From Amycolatopsis palatopharyngis (GTDB lineage Bacteria; Actinomycetota; Actinomycetes; Mycobacteriales; Pseudonocardiaceae): 36,601 nucleotides of DNA. The notes beneath the pieces are model-generated. The model was not told the DNA's origin, did not search any database, and worked only from the letters and a program-made list of their open reading frames with translations. This document shows positions 25,051-33,270 of the stretch, in pieces (position 1 is the first letter of the stretch; each line of letters starts with the position of its first letter). The translations under genes were made by a program, and so were the position numbers. The DNA is taken from NCBI RefSeq assembly GCF_003385185.1, contig NZ_PQHZ01000055.1, positions 1-36,601 of the forward strand, written 5' to 3'.

Positions 25051-26102
25051 GCGGGTTGAGTCCTGGGCTGGCGCTGCTGATCTCCGCGGGCATCATCGCG
25101 CTGAGTGCGTTCTTCGTCGCGATCGAGTTCGCTCTCGTCGCCGCCCGCCGCTACCGGCTGGAAGAGGCCGCCGAAACCAGTGCCTCCGCGCGTGCCGCCG
25201 TCCGCAGTGCACGCGAACTGTCGCTGCTGCTGGCGGGTTCGCAGTTGGGTATCACGTTGTGCACGCTCGCACTCGGCGCGGTCGCCAAACCCGCGGTGCA
25301 CCACATGCTCACCCCCATCATGGAAGGCTGGGGTATTCCGCCGACGTCTGCCGATGTGGTCGCGTTTGTACTCTCCCTCATTGTGGTCACGTTCCTGCAC
25401 CTGGTGGTTGGAGAGATGGCCCCCAAATCCTGGGCGATTGCGCACCCAGAACGGTCAGCGACCCTGCTGGCCCTGCCGATGCGCGGATTCATGTGGCTGA
25501 CCCGGCCCGCGCTGGTGGCACTGAACAACATCGCGAACTGGTGTCTGCGCAAGGTCGGGGTCGACCCTGTTGACGAGGTCAGCGCCGGACGCACCCCCGA
25601 CGACCTGCGTCACCTCATGGAGCACTCCGCCCACACCGGCGCGCTGGACCCTCAACGACACGAACAACTCGCCACCGCACTGGACCTGTACTCCCGCCCC
25701 GTGCACCACCTCCTGCGGTCCAACCAGCTCATTGCCGGTGTTTCCGCCACCGCCACCGTTGGTGACATTCAAACAGCGGTCCGCGACAGCGGACACCTAC
25801 GCCTCGTGGTTCGCAACGGCGGCAACCAACCCGTAGGCATGGTCCACGTCCGCGACACCCTCACCCAACCCACCGACGCCACCGCCGCAGACCTACAGCG
25901 ACCGGTCCTTGCCATGTCCGCCGACACCCCCACCTACACCGCACTCACCACCATGCGAGAACACCGCAACCACGTCGCACTCATCCAGGACGACACCACC
26001 GTGCTCGGACTCCTCACGCTGCAAGACCTGCTCGACCAACTCTTGGCCCCCGACGCTAGGCAGCACAACAACACCGGATCCCCGACACCACCAAGCACCT
26101 AG
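25047..26102 (+). CDS. Second CNNM/DUF21-CBS protein, short form
   Basis: The 351-aa protein starts at ATG 25047 (ATGA overlap). It has the DUF21 membrane domain (IEFALVAARRYRLEE, GSQLGITLCTLALGAVAKP, VGEMAPKSWAIAHPE) and one CBS pair (about 210-330). It ends in a short Asn/Pro/Ser tail with no CorC_HlyC domain. The VDEYGGxxG motif of the CBS region in its partner is replaced by HRNHVALIQDDTT. Such long-plus-short CNNM pairs are common in actinomycetes. This member probably regulates or stabilises its partner, by inference. A large nested palindrome follows. Confidence 0.92.
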   Translation: MSGLSPGLALLISAGIIALSAFFVAIEFALVAARRYRLEEAAETSASARAAVRSARELSLLLAGSQLGITLCTLALGAVAKPAVHHMLTPIMEGWGIPPTSADVVAFVLSLIVVTFLHLVVGEMAPKSWAIAHPERSATLLALPMRGFMWLTRPALVALNNIANWCLRKVGVDPVDEVSAGRTPDDLRHLMEHSAHTGALDPQRHEQLATALDLYSRPVHHLLRSNQLIAGVSATATVGDIQTAVRDSGHLRLVVRNGGNQPVGMVHVRDTLTQPTDATAADLQRPVLAMSADTPTYTALTTMREHRNHVALIQDDTTVLGLLTLQDLLDQLLAPDARQHNNTGSPTPPST

Positions 26103-26145
26103 GGCGGATAAGGGCGAACTGCGTCACCAACTGCCCCCGCCCTCA

Positions 26146-26267
26146 CGGGGGGTCTGTAACAGGGGGGACCGTAACGCGAACGGCTTTGGCGCACTTTCGG
26201 TGGCGTGTGTCGGCGGCCGACCCACCACCGAAAGTGCGCTAGAGCCATTCCTGTTACAGGCCCCCCG
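26146..26267. repeat. Nested palindromic element between convergent genes
   Basis: Outer arms CGGGGGGTCTGTAACAGG (from 26146) and CCTGTTACAGGCCCCCCG (to 26267) enclose perfect 15-bp inner arms GCGCACTTTCGGTGG (26189-26203) and its complement (26225-26239). The left arm carries about 14 extra bases including a second GTAAC. It could fold as one long hairpin and end both the CNNM and the zur transcripts. The elaborate two-level symmetry also fits a small non-coding repeat family or miniature mobile element. Confidence 0.8.
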
Positions 26268-26341
26268 CGCGGGCGCGATGACCGGGTGGCTATTCGTTGC
26301 GGCCCGCGCGCATGGCGTACTGGACGATCGCCCCGGATCAA

Positions 26342-26764
26342 TCAGGAGCGCTGGTCTGCGGGTGCTTGGGCGCGGCAGGTTGGGCAGCGGCCGAAGATCT
26401 CCATCGTGTAGCCGACGTCGCTGAAGCCGTGCTGGGTGCTCACGTAGTCGATCCAGCGCAGGACGTCCTCGCTGTGCACCTCGATGGTGCGTCCGCAGTC
26501 GCGGCAGATCAGATGGTGGTGGCGCCGTGATGAGCAGCGTCGGTAGGCCAGCTCGCCCGTGCCGACGTGCAGCACGTCGACGATTCCCGTGTCGGCCAGC
26601 CACTGCAGGGCGCGGTAGACGGTGGTCAGGCCGATGTTGTGGCCGCGAGCGAGCAGGGCATCGTGGATCTCGCGGGCGGAGCGGAAGTCGTCGAACTGCT
26701 CGAGCGCGTGGGCGACAGCGGCTCGCTGCCGGGTGAACCGGGGCCACAACGCCTGCGCGCTCAC
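26342..26764 (-). CDS. zur: Fur-family zinc uptake regulator Zur
   Basis: The 140-aa protein starts at GTG 26764, fixed by the GTGA overlap with the znuB stop. The N-terminal winged helix has the DNA-contact helix GLTTVYRALQWL. The C-terminal dimer domain has HHHLICRDCG with a first CxxC and RCPTC with a second, which together form the structural Zn site. Regulatory-site ligands lie around the HHH and SEDVLRW segment. Zn-bound Zur represses uptake genes by binding TGATAA-type palindromes, several of which are in this window. Its place at the end of the znuB transcript lets it control its own level. Zur rather than Fur is chosen because of the znu context. Confidence 0.95.
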   Translation of the reverse strand: MSAQALWPRFTRQRAAVAHALEQFDDFRSAREIHDALLARGHNIGLTTVYRALQWLADTGIVDVLHVGTGELAYRRCSSRRHHHLICRDCGRTIEVHSEDVLRWIDYVSTQHGFSDVGYTMEIFGRCPTCRAQAPADQRS

Positions 26765-27624
26765 GGCACAGCCCGGCTCACCCGCTCGGATCCGGCGATG
26801 CTCGCACGTATCCAGTCGCGCAGTTCCCTGCCCGCCAGGACGAGGAAGAATTCGGCGACGGTGACCCCGACCATGGTCGCTGAACCGGCGGTGCCGAGAT
26901 GGAAGCTGACGAGCAAGCCACCGAGCACACCGATGGCAGCGAACCCGGCGGCGGCCGCCATCATCACCGGAACCCGGCGGGTGACGAGCGTCGCGGTCGC
27001 CGGTGGGGCAATGAGGAAGCCGAACACCAGCAGCACACCGACGGCGCGGAACGAGGCGATGATGGCTGCCGCGAGCAGGGCGAGCAGCGCGACGTGGGCC
27101 AGGCGGGGCCGCAGGCCGAGGACCGCCGCCTGCCGCTCGTTGAGGGCGAGCGCGATGAACGGCCGGTACAGCAGCACGGTCAGTGCCAGGGCGGCCAGGG
27201 CGGCCACGGCGGCGACCCGGATGTCGGCACCGGTCACGGCGAGGACGTCACCGAAAAGGATCGCGGTGAGGTCGCCCGCGTAGGACTGCGCCTTCGAGGC
27301 GATGATCACACCGAGAGCGAGCATGCCGACGAAGAGCAGCCCGATGCCGGTGTCCACGCGCAGCCGGGTGCGCCGCTGCACGAAGCTGACGCCGCCGATC
27401 ACCACGACGGCGGCGATCGTCGCGCCCACGAAGAGGCTGACCTCGAGCAGGTAGGCCAAGGTGAGGCCGGGCAGCACACCGTGCGCCAGCGCATCGCCCA
27501 TGAACGCCATGCCGCGCAGGACGACCCAAGTGCCGACCAGCGCCGTCGTCAGCCCGGTCAGCAGCGCCGCAGCCAGGGCGGCCTGCATGAAGTCGTAGGT
27601 GAACGGATCGGTCAACCACTCCAC
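26761..27624 (-). CDS. znuB: ABC zinc transporter permease ZnuB
   Basis: The 287-aa protein has about eight membrane helices. Family features: LVGTWVVLRGMAFMGDALAHGVLPG near the N-terminus, FVQRRTRLRVDTGIGLLF, and a C-terminal RAVGVLLVFGFLIAPPATA that contacts the ATPase. This is the manganese/zinc/iron-chelate permease family (ZnuB, AdcB, MntB). Substrate is assigned as zinc from the ZnuA-type binding protein 24 bases upstream and the overlapping zur. The ATPase is not in this operon but is divergent at 28760. Confidence 0.94.
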   Translation of the reverse strand: MEWLTDPFTYDFMQAALAAALLTGLTTALVGTWVVLRGMAFMGDALAHGVLPGLTLAYLLEVSLFVGATIAAVVVIGGVSFVQRRTRLRVDTGIGLLFVGMLALGVIIASKAQSYAGDLTAILFGDVLAVTGADIRVAAVAALAALALTVLLYRPFIALALNERQAAVLGLRPRLAHVALLALLAAAIIASFRAVGVLLVFGFLIAPPATATLVTRRVPVMMAAAAGFAAIGVLGGLLVSFHLGTAGSATMVGVTVAEFFLVLAGRELRDWIRASIAGSERVSRAVP

Positions 27625-27648
27625 GGTGCTCTCCCGGCGCGACGGCGT

Positions 27649-28701
27649 TCAGCCCGACAGACCGCGCGCGATGCGCTCCGCGTCGGCGGTGAGCATCCCG
27701 AGGTAGGTGGCGGCCTCACCCTCGGGCGCGAGCGAGTCGGTGTAGAGCTGCACGACCTCGATCCCGCCGCCCGCCTCCCTGCTCACGGTCTCCGCCAGCC
27801 GGGTCGACACCGTCGTCTCGGCGAAGATCGCGGGCACCTGCGCGCGCTTGATCGTGGCGACGAGCTCGGCGAGCTCACCACTACTGGGATCGGACAGCGT
27901 GCTGCCACCCGGGATCACGGTGCCCACCACCTCGAAGCCGTAGCGCTGCGCGAAGTAGCCCACCGCGTCGTGGTTGGTGACTAGCGTTCGCGCCTGCGCG
28001 GGCACGTCGGACAGGATTTCCTTGACGCGCTGGTGAGTGGAGCGCACCCGATCGGCGTAGCGCGCCGCGCTGTCCCGCACTGTCTCGGCCTGCCCGCCGG
28101 CGACCGTCGCGACGCGGTCACCGATTAACTCGACACCTTCGGCCATCCGCACCGGATCCAGCCACACGTGCGGGTCCAGCGCACCGCTCGCCTGCTCATT
28201 GCCGTGCTGTTCACCATCAGCATGGACATCGCCTTCAGTGTGGGCGTCACCCTCGGCGTGGGGCTCGCCTTCGGCGTTCTCGTGGCTTTCCTTGCCTTGG
28301 GCATGGTCGCCCGCGCCGTCGAACGGCACGGGATCCACCTTCTCGGCGACGCGCAGCACGTTCACGCCGCTGTCCTCAGCCGCTCTGAGCCCGTCGTTGA
28401 GCGACGGCACGAGCTCCAACCCGTTGGCCACGACGAGATCGGCCTCCCGCAGCGCCGCAGTCTGCTGCGCTGAGGGCTCGAACCCGTGCGGGTCCGTTCC
28501 CGGTTCGAGGAGTACCGCCACCGAGCCGGCATCGCCGACGACGTTGCGGGTGATGTCGCCCAGGATCGAGGTCGTCGCCACCACCTGGAGCCCGTCCTCA
28601 GCGGGCGCCGCGGATTGCCCCTGACCGCAACCGGCCAGTGCCAGGCCGGTCAACCCAGCCACGGACACGGTCAACCACCGGCCGATACGCACGATGTTCA
28701 C
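27649..28701 (-). CDS. znuA: Zinc-binding lipoprotein ZnuA
   Basis: The 350-aa protein starts at ATG 28701. It has a lipoprotein signal with lipobox ALAGC (Cys about residue 25). Cluster A-I binding-protein features are TTSILGDI, EPGTDPHGFEPS (first His ligand), DPHVWLDP (second His), VTNHDAVGYFAQRYG (third His) and PAIFAETTVS. Between the first two ligands lies an insert of about 50 residues rich in His, Glu, Asp and Gly (HAEGDAHTEGDVHADGEQHG), the flexible charged loop characteristic of zinc-specific ZnuA/ZnuA-like proteins. It delivers Zn2+ to ZnuB. It is divergent from znuC across a Zur-like box. Confidence 0.96.
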   Translation of the reverse strand: MNIVRIGRWLTVSVAGLTGLALAGCGQGQSAAPAEDGLQVVATTSILGDITRNVVGDAGSVAVLLEPGTDPHGFEPSAQQTAALREADLVVANGLELVPSLNDGLRAAEDSGVNVLRVAEKVDPVPFDGAGDHAQGKESHENAEGEPHAEGDAHTEGDVHADGEQHGNEQASGALDPHVWLDPVRMAEGVELIGDRVATVAGGQAETVRDSAARYADRVRSTHQRVKEILSDVPAQARTLVTNHDAVGYFAQRYGFEVVGTVIPGGSTLSDPSSGELAELVATIKRAQVPAIFAETTVSTRLAETVSREAGGGIEVVQLYTDSLAPEGEAATYLGMLTADAERIARGLSG

Positions 28702-28736
28702 TCCTGTCGTCAGCAGTACCCTTTAGGATGAGGGTA

Positions 28737-28753
28737 CTGATAATCGTTATCAT
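28737..28753. promoter_or_regulatory. Zur-like box between znuA and znuC
   Basis: TGATAATCGTTATCA (28738-28752) has perfect six-base arms. A partly overlapping TATCATTATCA extends to 28758, which could hold a second dimer. It lies 37 bases from the znuA start and 8 bases from ATG 28760 of znuC, a position that would repress both. Confidence 0.88.
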
Positions 28754-28759
28754 TATCAA

Positions 28760-29536
28760 ATGATGCCAACAGCGGATGGTCAACAACGTCACCACATCGA
28801 GCGGGAACCGGGCGGCACGACAGTGGTCGCCGTGCACGCGGTCGGCCTCCGGCTCGCCTACGGCGACCACGCCGTGCTTGATCTCGACCAGCTGACCATC
28901 CCCGCACGGCAGGTCACCGCGGTGCTCGGTCCCAACGGTTCGGGCAAGTCGAGCCTGCTCGACGCCATCGCAGGCCTACTCACCCCGAAAGCCGGGTCCG
29001 TGGCCGTCTTCGGGCGACCGGCCGGTAGTCGACGCAAGCTCGCGTACGCGTTGCAGCACACCGACACCGACGCGGTGGTCCCGTTGACGGTGCACGAGGT
29101 CGTGCGGATGGGCCGCTACCCGCACCGGGGCATGTTGCGGCGGTTGCGGGCGGCCGACCACGACGCGGTCAACGACGCACTCGGGCGTCTGGACATCCGC
29201 CACCTGGCCCGCCGACAGCTCTCCGAACTGTCCGGCGGCGAGCGGCAACGGAGCTTCGTCGCGCAGGCACTCGCCCAGCAGGCGCCGCTGCTCCTGCTGG
29301 ACGAGCCGACCGCCGCGCTGGATGTGCCCACCCAGCAGCGCATCGCCGAGGTGATGGTCGACGAATGCCGCAGAGGCAGCACGATCGTGCACACCACCCA
29401 CAGCGTGGCCGCGGCCGAGCGGGCCGACTGGGTGCTGCTGCTGGCCGGACGCCTCGTCGCCGCCGGGCCGCCCGCCGAGGTGTTGAACGACGAGCGGCTC
29501 GCCGAGGCCTACGGCGCCCGAATGCACGCCGAGTGA
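28760..29536 (+). CDS. znuC: ABC zinc transporter ATPase ZnuC
   Basis: Up to 258 aa from ATG 28760 or 28763. Motifs: Walker A GPNGSGKSS, Q-loop LQHTDTD, signature LSGGERQR, Walker B LLLLDEP, switch His in TTHSVAAAERADWV. It energises ZnuAB. The first ATG lies only a few bases after the Zur-like box and has no ribosome site, so the mRNA is probably leaderless. A later in-frame GTG around codon 22 (VVAVHAVGL, just before the conserved first strand) is an alternative start that would remove a polar, probably non-essential N-terminus. The split of znuC from znuAB by a shared operator is uncommon but seen in actinomycetes. Confidence 0.93.
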   Translation: MMPTADGQQRHHIEREPGGTTVVAVHAVGLRLAYGDHAVLDLDQLTIPARQVTAVLGPNGSGKSSLLDAIAGLLTPKAGSVAVFGRPAGSRRKLAYALQHTDTDAVVPLTVHEVVRMGRYPHRGMLRRLRAADHDAVNDALGRLDIRHLARRQLSELSGGERQRSFVAQALAQQAPLLLLDEPTAALDVPTQQRIAEVMVDECRRGSTIVHTTHSVAAAERADWVLLLAGRLVAAGPPAEVLNDERLAEAYGARMHAE

Positions 29537-29547
29537 AACAGTCGTGC

Positions 29548-29580
29548 GTGTTCCGGGTGTGGCGCATGTTCCCGGAACAC
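29548..29580. terminator. Hairpin after znuC
   Basis: Perfect 10-bp stem GTGTTCCGGG (29548-29557) and CCCGGAACAC (29571-29580) with a 13-base loop, 11 bases past the znuC stop. No U-tract. Confidence 0.75.
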
Positions 29581-29615
29581 TCAGGGGTTTCGGGACGGCG
29601 CCGGGTAGGCAGGTC

Positions 29616-29941
29616 GGCGGTCGCCTACACCGCACGGACGGCACCTCGGTGGTGTCGGGCGGTGTCGAGTTCGACATCCGATGCCTCGGTTCAGGTGGCT
29701 TGTTTGTGGCCCTGCCTGGCGAGCAAGCGGATGGTCACGACTACGCGGAGGTGGCGATACGTGCGGGCGCGGGCGGGGTACTGCCGCTCGTGAAGTCCCC
29801 GTGCCCGCCGTGATCGTTCCCGGGGCAGCCGCACTACCCTTCCGTTCCGCGACACCGAGCGGCACGGCCGATGGCGAAAGGCTCGCGGTCCTGGCCTCGC
29901 TATCATCGCTCGCGCGCGGCGTGCTCAAGGATCTCGACCGC
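29616..29941 (+). pseudogene. murF: Frameshifted N-terminal fragment of MurF ligase
   Basis: Frame 1 reads GGRLHRTDGTSVVSGGVEFD, then GGLFVALPGEQADGHDYAE and AGAGGVL, the N-terminal Mur-ligase domain of MurF. At about 29783 the coding sense moves to the next frame, which continues AAREVPVPAVIVPGAAA and then GERLAVLASLSSLAR before losing similarity. The ATP-binding GxxGKT and catalytic regions are absent. An intact murF must exist elsewhere because MurF is essential for peptidoglycan synthesis. The fragment lies at the border with the integrated element, so it may have arrived or been broken with it. Confidence 0.72.
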
Positions 29942-30524
29942 GCCGCGTGTTGGCGTGCGGGCCGGCAACTAGCGTGACGTACAGGTCGCCGTTGTACTGG
30001 CGGCGCTTTTCCAGGCGGTAGCCGTCGGGCGCCAAGCCGTGCTGCTTGGCGAAGTCGACGACCTGCCGCCAGCGCGTCGCGGTGGCCTCGTCTGGCTGCT
30101 CAACCCTGACCGACTTCTCGACGGCGAGACGCTCCACGAGTTCCAGTGCGGCATTCCGGCGTTGCTCGCTGATCCAGGCGGTCGCGTGTGGTGGTCGATT
30201 CGTGTCTCCGTTGGTCTGTCCCACCTGGCGTCGACCGTTGCCGCGGTGCCGCGTCCTATCGGAAGCAGCATGACTCACGTCATCCGACTCCTTGTGTGCC
30301 GGATGCTCTGGATGGTGGCCTTTCTCCAGGTAGAACTCACCAGCCTCGGTCAGGGTGGCCTCCCACCGGCCGTCGCAACGGCCGAGCTCAATCAGGCCCC
30401 GGCTGCGCAGCGCGTTCGCCGAGACGCGAGCCGAGGCGTCGGCCGGACTACTGAGGTCTTCGGCAGCGGCCAGCCGCCGGAGGACGGCGAACTGCCGGTC
30501 GTTGAGTGGGTCCCATCGGCGCAT
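29925..30524 (-). CDS. Hypothetical protein typical of actinobacterial integrated elements
   Basis: The protein is 199 aa from ATG 30524, chosen because MRRWDPLNDRQFAVLRRL is the usual start of this family as I recall it; the upstream in-frame part is Arg/Gly-rich and unlike protein. The N-terminal 70 residues look like a winged helix (NALRSRGLIEL, WEATLTEAGEFYLEKGHHPEHP). A central polar linker follows, then a basic C-terminal half (LELVERLA, WRQVVDFAKQHGLAPDGYRLEKRR). Related genes often lie close to site-specific integrases. Function is unknown; DNA binding is inference. Confidence 0.75.
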   Translation of the reverse strand: MRRWDPLNDRQFAVLRRLAAAEDLSSPADASARVSANALRSRGLIELGRCDGRWEATLTEAGEFYLEKGHHPEHPAHKESDDVSHAASDRTRHRGNGRRQVGQTNGDTNRPPHATAWISEQRRNAALELVERLAVEKSVRVEQPDEATATRWRQVVDFAKQHGLAPDGYRLEKRRQYNGDLYVTLVAGPHANTRRGRDP

Positions 30525-30964
30525 GCGGGTAGTCCAGCGCAACGTTCTCACCGACGCAATCGCGGATCTCCGTCGCCGCGGGCCCTCACCAGCACCCGCT
30601 CGCGCCCCTGGAGCACCAGGTCGGCAAGCGCCGGCCCGTAACGGCAGGTGAGCGCCTCCCGATATCTGTGCGACGACGGAGGCGGCCATGGGCCGCACTC
30701 ACTCCCCCATGGCACAGCGCGACTTTGCGACCTGCGGATGAAGATCGGCGGCCTGCCCAGCGTGGCAGCCATGCTCGGCGCTTGTACAGCCCAACCGGAA
30801 CCATCCGCACCGACTCGGGAACCGCCACCGCGGTACACCGTCAGCCCGACCCCGTCGGTGACGCCGACCGTCATGCGACCGCGCACACCTCGATCACGGC
30901 TGAGACGACACCCGCTAGCAGCGACGCTGCAGCGGGCCGCCGGGTTTCGGGCTCTTCGGTGTTG
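30525..30964. other. Stretch between element gene and integrase
   Basis: No firm gene. A minus-strand frame (30548-30886) ends in a protein-like segment (YREALTCRYGPALADLVLQG, about 40 residues) 24 bases before the 30524 start but has no good initiation site. A plus-strand frame from ATG 30738 resembles a short lipoprotein start (AAMLGAC followed by Pro/Ser). An attachment site would be expected beside the integrase 3' end, but I see no tRNA gene or clear core repeat. Confidence 0.45.
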
Positions 30965-32452
30965 TCAAGCGACGGACAGGTGGTTGCGTCGGTCGTTGCG
31001 GGGCACGATGGCGGCGGCGGCTTCGGCGGTATCGCGGGCGAGTTCGGGCAGGACGTGGGTGTAGGTGTCGGCGGTGACCGCGATCGTGGAGTGGCCGAGT
31101 AGTTCCTGGACGAGTTTCAAGTCCGCTCCGGCGGCGAGCATGACCGTGGCGGCACCGTGGCGCAGGTCGTGCAACCGTACGGGCGGCAGTTCGGCGGCAT
31201 CGGCGATGGCGTGGAAGGCATCGGTGAGCTTGGCCGGATGCAGCGGGCTCCCGTCGGCTTCGGTGCACACCAGTTCGTGCTCGACCCACGCGGTCCCGGC
31301 TGCCGTACGGAGTTCGTTCTGGCGTCGCTTCTGCCGCCGCAACACGGCGGTGGTGGCCTCGTCGAGGGCGACGATACGGCCGGAGGCTTCGCTCTTGGGT
31401 TCGCCGAACTCGATCTTCCACCCGAGTTGCACCAGTGCGGTGCTGATGGTGATCGACCGGTTGGTCAGGTCGGTGTTCCACCACGGCAGTCCGCAGGCTT
31501 CGCCACGCCGCAGACCTCGATAGGCGATGAGGTGGAACAGCGCGTAGCAGGGGTGGTCCTCGGCTTGGTCAAGGAACCGGCCGATCTGTTCGGGTGTCCA
31601 CACCATGACCCGGGAAGGCTTCTGCCCGGTGCGCTGCCACCGCTCGACGCGGTCCGGTGTCCACAAGAGGGCTTTCGGGCGGCGGCCGGAGGGAAGCTCG
31701 ACGTACGTGGCGGGGTTGAAGGTGATCTTCTGGGCCCTGATGGCTGCGTTCAGCGCAGCGCGCAGGGTGGCACGGTAGCGCTGCATGGTGGCGGCGCCCA
31801 TAATCCGCATGCCGTACACGCTGTTGCGGACCTCGGGATCTTCGCTGTCCTTGGCAGCGGTGATGGTGTCATTGCGTTCGGCCATCGCATCGAACATCCC
31901 TGAGATGTGCTCGACGGTGAGCGCGTCGAGCCGGAAGTAGCCCAGGTGCGGGACCAGCCAGCACCGAACGTGGGTCTGGTAGCTGATCCGTGTTGCTTCT
32001 CGGATCGTCTTTCGTGTGCCGAGCCAACTCTGCAGCCATTCGCCGACGGTGGGCATGACGCTGAGGCTGGCGTTGCCCTCGTCGAGTTGCTTGGCGATCT
32101 CCTCAGGTGCGGGGAAGGATTCGCCGATGCGCAGCCGGTTGTCGATGAGGTCCCCGATGGTGGCGAGGACAGTGCCGCCGCGCTCGCTACCCAGTGCGAC
32201 GAGGTCGGCGATCTTGTCCAGTTCGACCTGTGCATCGGTCTGCGAGGCGAATCCGTGGCGCCTGCGGGTGCGGCGCGTGCCGTCGTGGCGTTTGGGGATT
32301 TCGGCTTGGAAGGACCAGGTTCCGTGGTTGGAGCTCCACATCCCGTTGCTGCGCTTGAGTTTCGAACACTGGCCGCCGAGCTGCTTCCTGGTGGCGGGAT
32401 CTCTGCAGCTGCAGCGTTTGTAGGTAGAGCCTTTGAAGGTGCGAGTCGTCAT
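30965..32452 (-). CDS. Tyrosine site-specific integrase
   Basis: The protein is 495 aa from ATG 32452. A zinc-finger-like N-terminus (KRCSCRDPATRKQLGGQC) is followed by an AP2-like arm-binding region, a core-binding SAM-like domain (about 135-260) and the catalytic domain. The catalytic residues are visible: Arg in AYRGLRRGEA, the HxxR box LHDLRHGAAT, His in LLGHSTIAV and the nucleophile Tyr in TADTYTHV. It belongs to the integrases of actinobacterial integrative elements (pSAM2-like AICEs). It cuts and joins att sites in the chromosome. The helix-turn-helix gene upstream on the same strand is the likely excisionase. Confidence 0.95.
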   Translation of the reverse strand: MTTRTFKGSTYKRCSCRDPATRKQLGGQCSKLKRSNGMWSSNHGTWSFQAEIPKRHDGTRRTRRRHGFASQTDAQVELDKIADLVALGSERGGTVLATIGDLIDNRLRIGESFPAPEEIAKQLDEGNASLSVMPTVGEWLQSWLGTRKTIREATRISYQTHVRCWLVPHLGYFRLDALTVEHISGMFDAMAERNDTITAAKDSEDPEVRNSVYGMRIMGAATMQRYRATLRAALNAAIRAQKITFNPATYVELPSGRRPKALLWTPDRVERWQRTGQKPSRVMVWTPEQIGRFLDQAEDHPCYALFHLIAYRGLRRGEACGLPWWNTDLTNRSITISTALVQLGWKIEFGEPKSEASGRIVALDEATTAVLRRQKRRQNELRTAAGTAWVEHELVCTEADGSPLHPAKLTDAFHAIADAAELPPVRLHDLRHGAATVMLAAGADLKLVQELLGHSTIAVTADTYTHVLPELARDTAEAAAAIVPRNDRRNHLSVA

Positions 32453-32535
32453 CGCGGATTTTCCTTTCCCGCAATCCGTGGGTGTGGCGTTCGGACAACA
32501 GTTATGGACGCTCCAATGCGTGCAGAGGGGAAGGG

Positions 32536-32811
32536 TCAGGCAGGAGGCTCTTTGTCCAGCCCGAGAAGCTCGACCAGTAGGGCGACGGGAATGCGGTAGC
32601 TATGGCCGATGCGCACCGCCGGTACTGGGAAGGTTCCGGCGCGGGCGAGCTTGTATGCCGTGGTGCGGCCGATGCCGAGTATGCGAGCAGCGGTCAGCAG
32701 GTCTGTGGTCATTCCGAGTTCTCGGAGTCGTTCGCGCGACCACGCTGGTGTGGACGCGGTCGTGGTTGTCGGGTCGGGTGTGTTGGGCAGGAGACGCTCG
32801 AAGTCGTGCAC
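32536..32811 (-). CDS. Helix-turn-helix excisionase-like protein
   Basis: The protein is 91 aa from GTG 32811, chosen because GAGGAGG (32817-32823) lies five bases upstream. An acidic/Thr-rich N-terminus is followed by a MerR/excisionase-type DNA-binding domain: TDLLTAARILGIGRTTAYKL, then FPVPAVRIGHSYRIPVALLVELL. Such proteins bend DNA at att sites and direct excision by the integrase, whose gene begins 83 bases downstream. Confidence 0.9.
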   Translation of the reverse strand: MHDFERLLPNTPDPTTTTASTPAWSRERLRELGMTTDLLTAARILGIGRTTAYKLARAGTFPVPAVRIGHSYRIPVALLVELLGLDKEPPA

Positions 32812-32823
32812 AGCAACCTCCTC

Positions 32824-33218
32824 GCGGTAAGGCGATGGTGGGTTCGGCGGTAAGCGCGGGGTTCTCGTGCGCGGGCGGAGACCGGGATTAACGGGCACCG
32901 GGCTGTTGGGGATTGCGGGGCCCCCGGGGCGGTGCCCAGCGGTGCTGTCAGGCACCGGCACGACGCCCCCGGGGACAGGCGACCAGGGCGAGCAGACGGT
33001 GCGGGATGCGCGCACGCTGGTCGCGGGACCTTGAGCGGCCCAGAACAGGGCCGGGGTGAGTGCTGGCTTCGGTGGCCGTCGGTACCGCCACCGGAGGCGG
33101 TGGCGGGTGGCACGGACCAGCGGCGCAGACGGGTCGTGGGGTGGCGTGTCCTGCCGTGTGTGGGCATGGCAAAGAGCCCCTTCAAGTCGGGCTGTGAAAG
33201 TGGGCGGCGGGTGGAACG
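32824..33218. other. Very GC-rich spacer in the element
   Basis: All frames are open because of base composition, and none shows protein-like content or a ribosome site. GGGCACCG near 32895 and CGGTGCCC near 32931 could pair, but I call no function. Promoter signals for the excisionase-integrase pair probably lie here. Confidence 0.45.
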
Positions 33219-33265
33219 TGGCGCTCCGGGGCGGGCCTCGGCGGTGTCCTCACCCCGGAGCGCCA
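33219..33265. terminator. Hairpin after the C5-methyltransferase gene
   Basis: Perfect 13-bp stem TGGCGCTCCGGGG (33219-33231) and its complement (33253-33265) with a 21-base loop, five bases past the minus-strand stop at 33271. Confidence 0.75.
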
Positions 33266-33270
33266 CAGGT

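Noticed and set aside
26899..27984. Plus-strand frame across znuB and znuA
   Set aside because: Antisense shadow rich in His, Gln and Arg.
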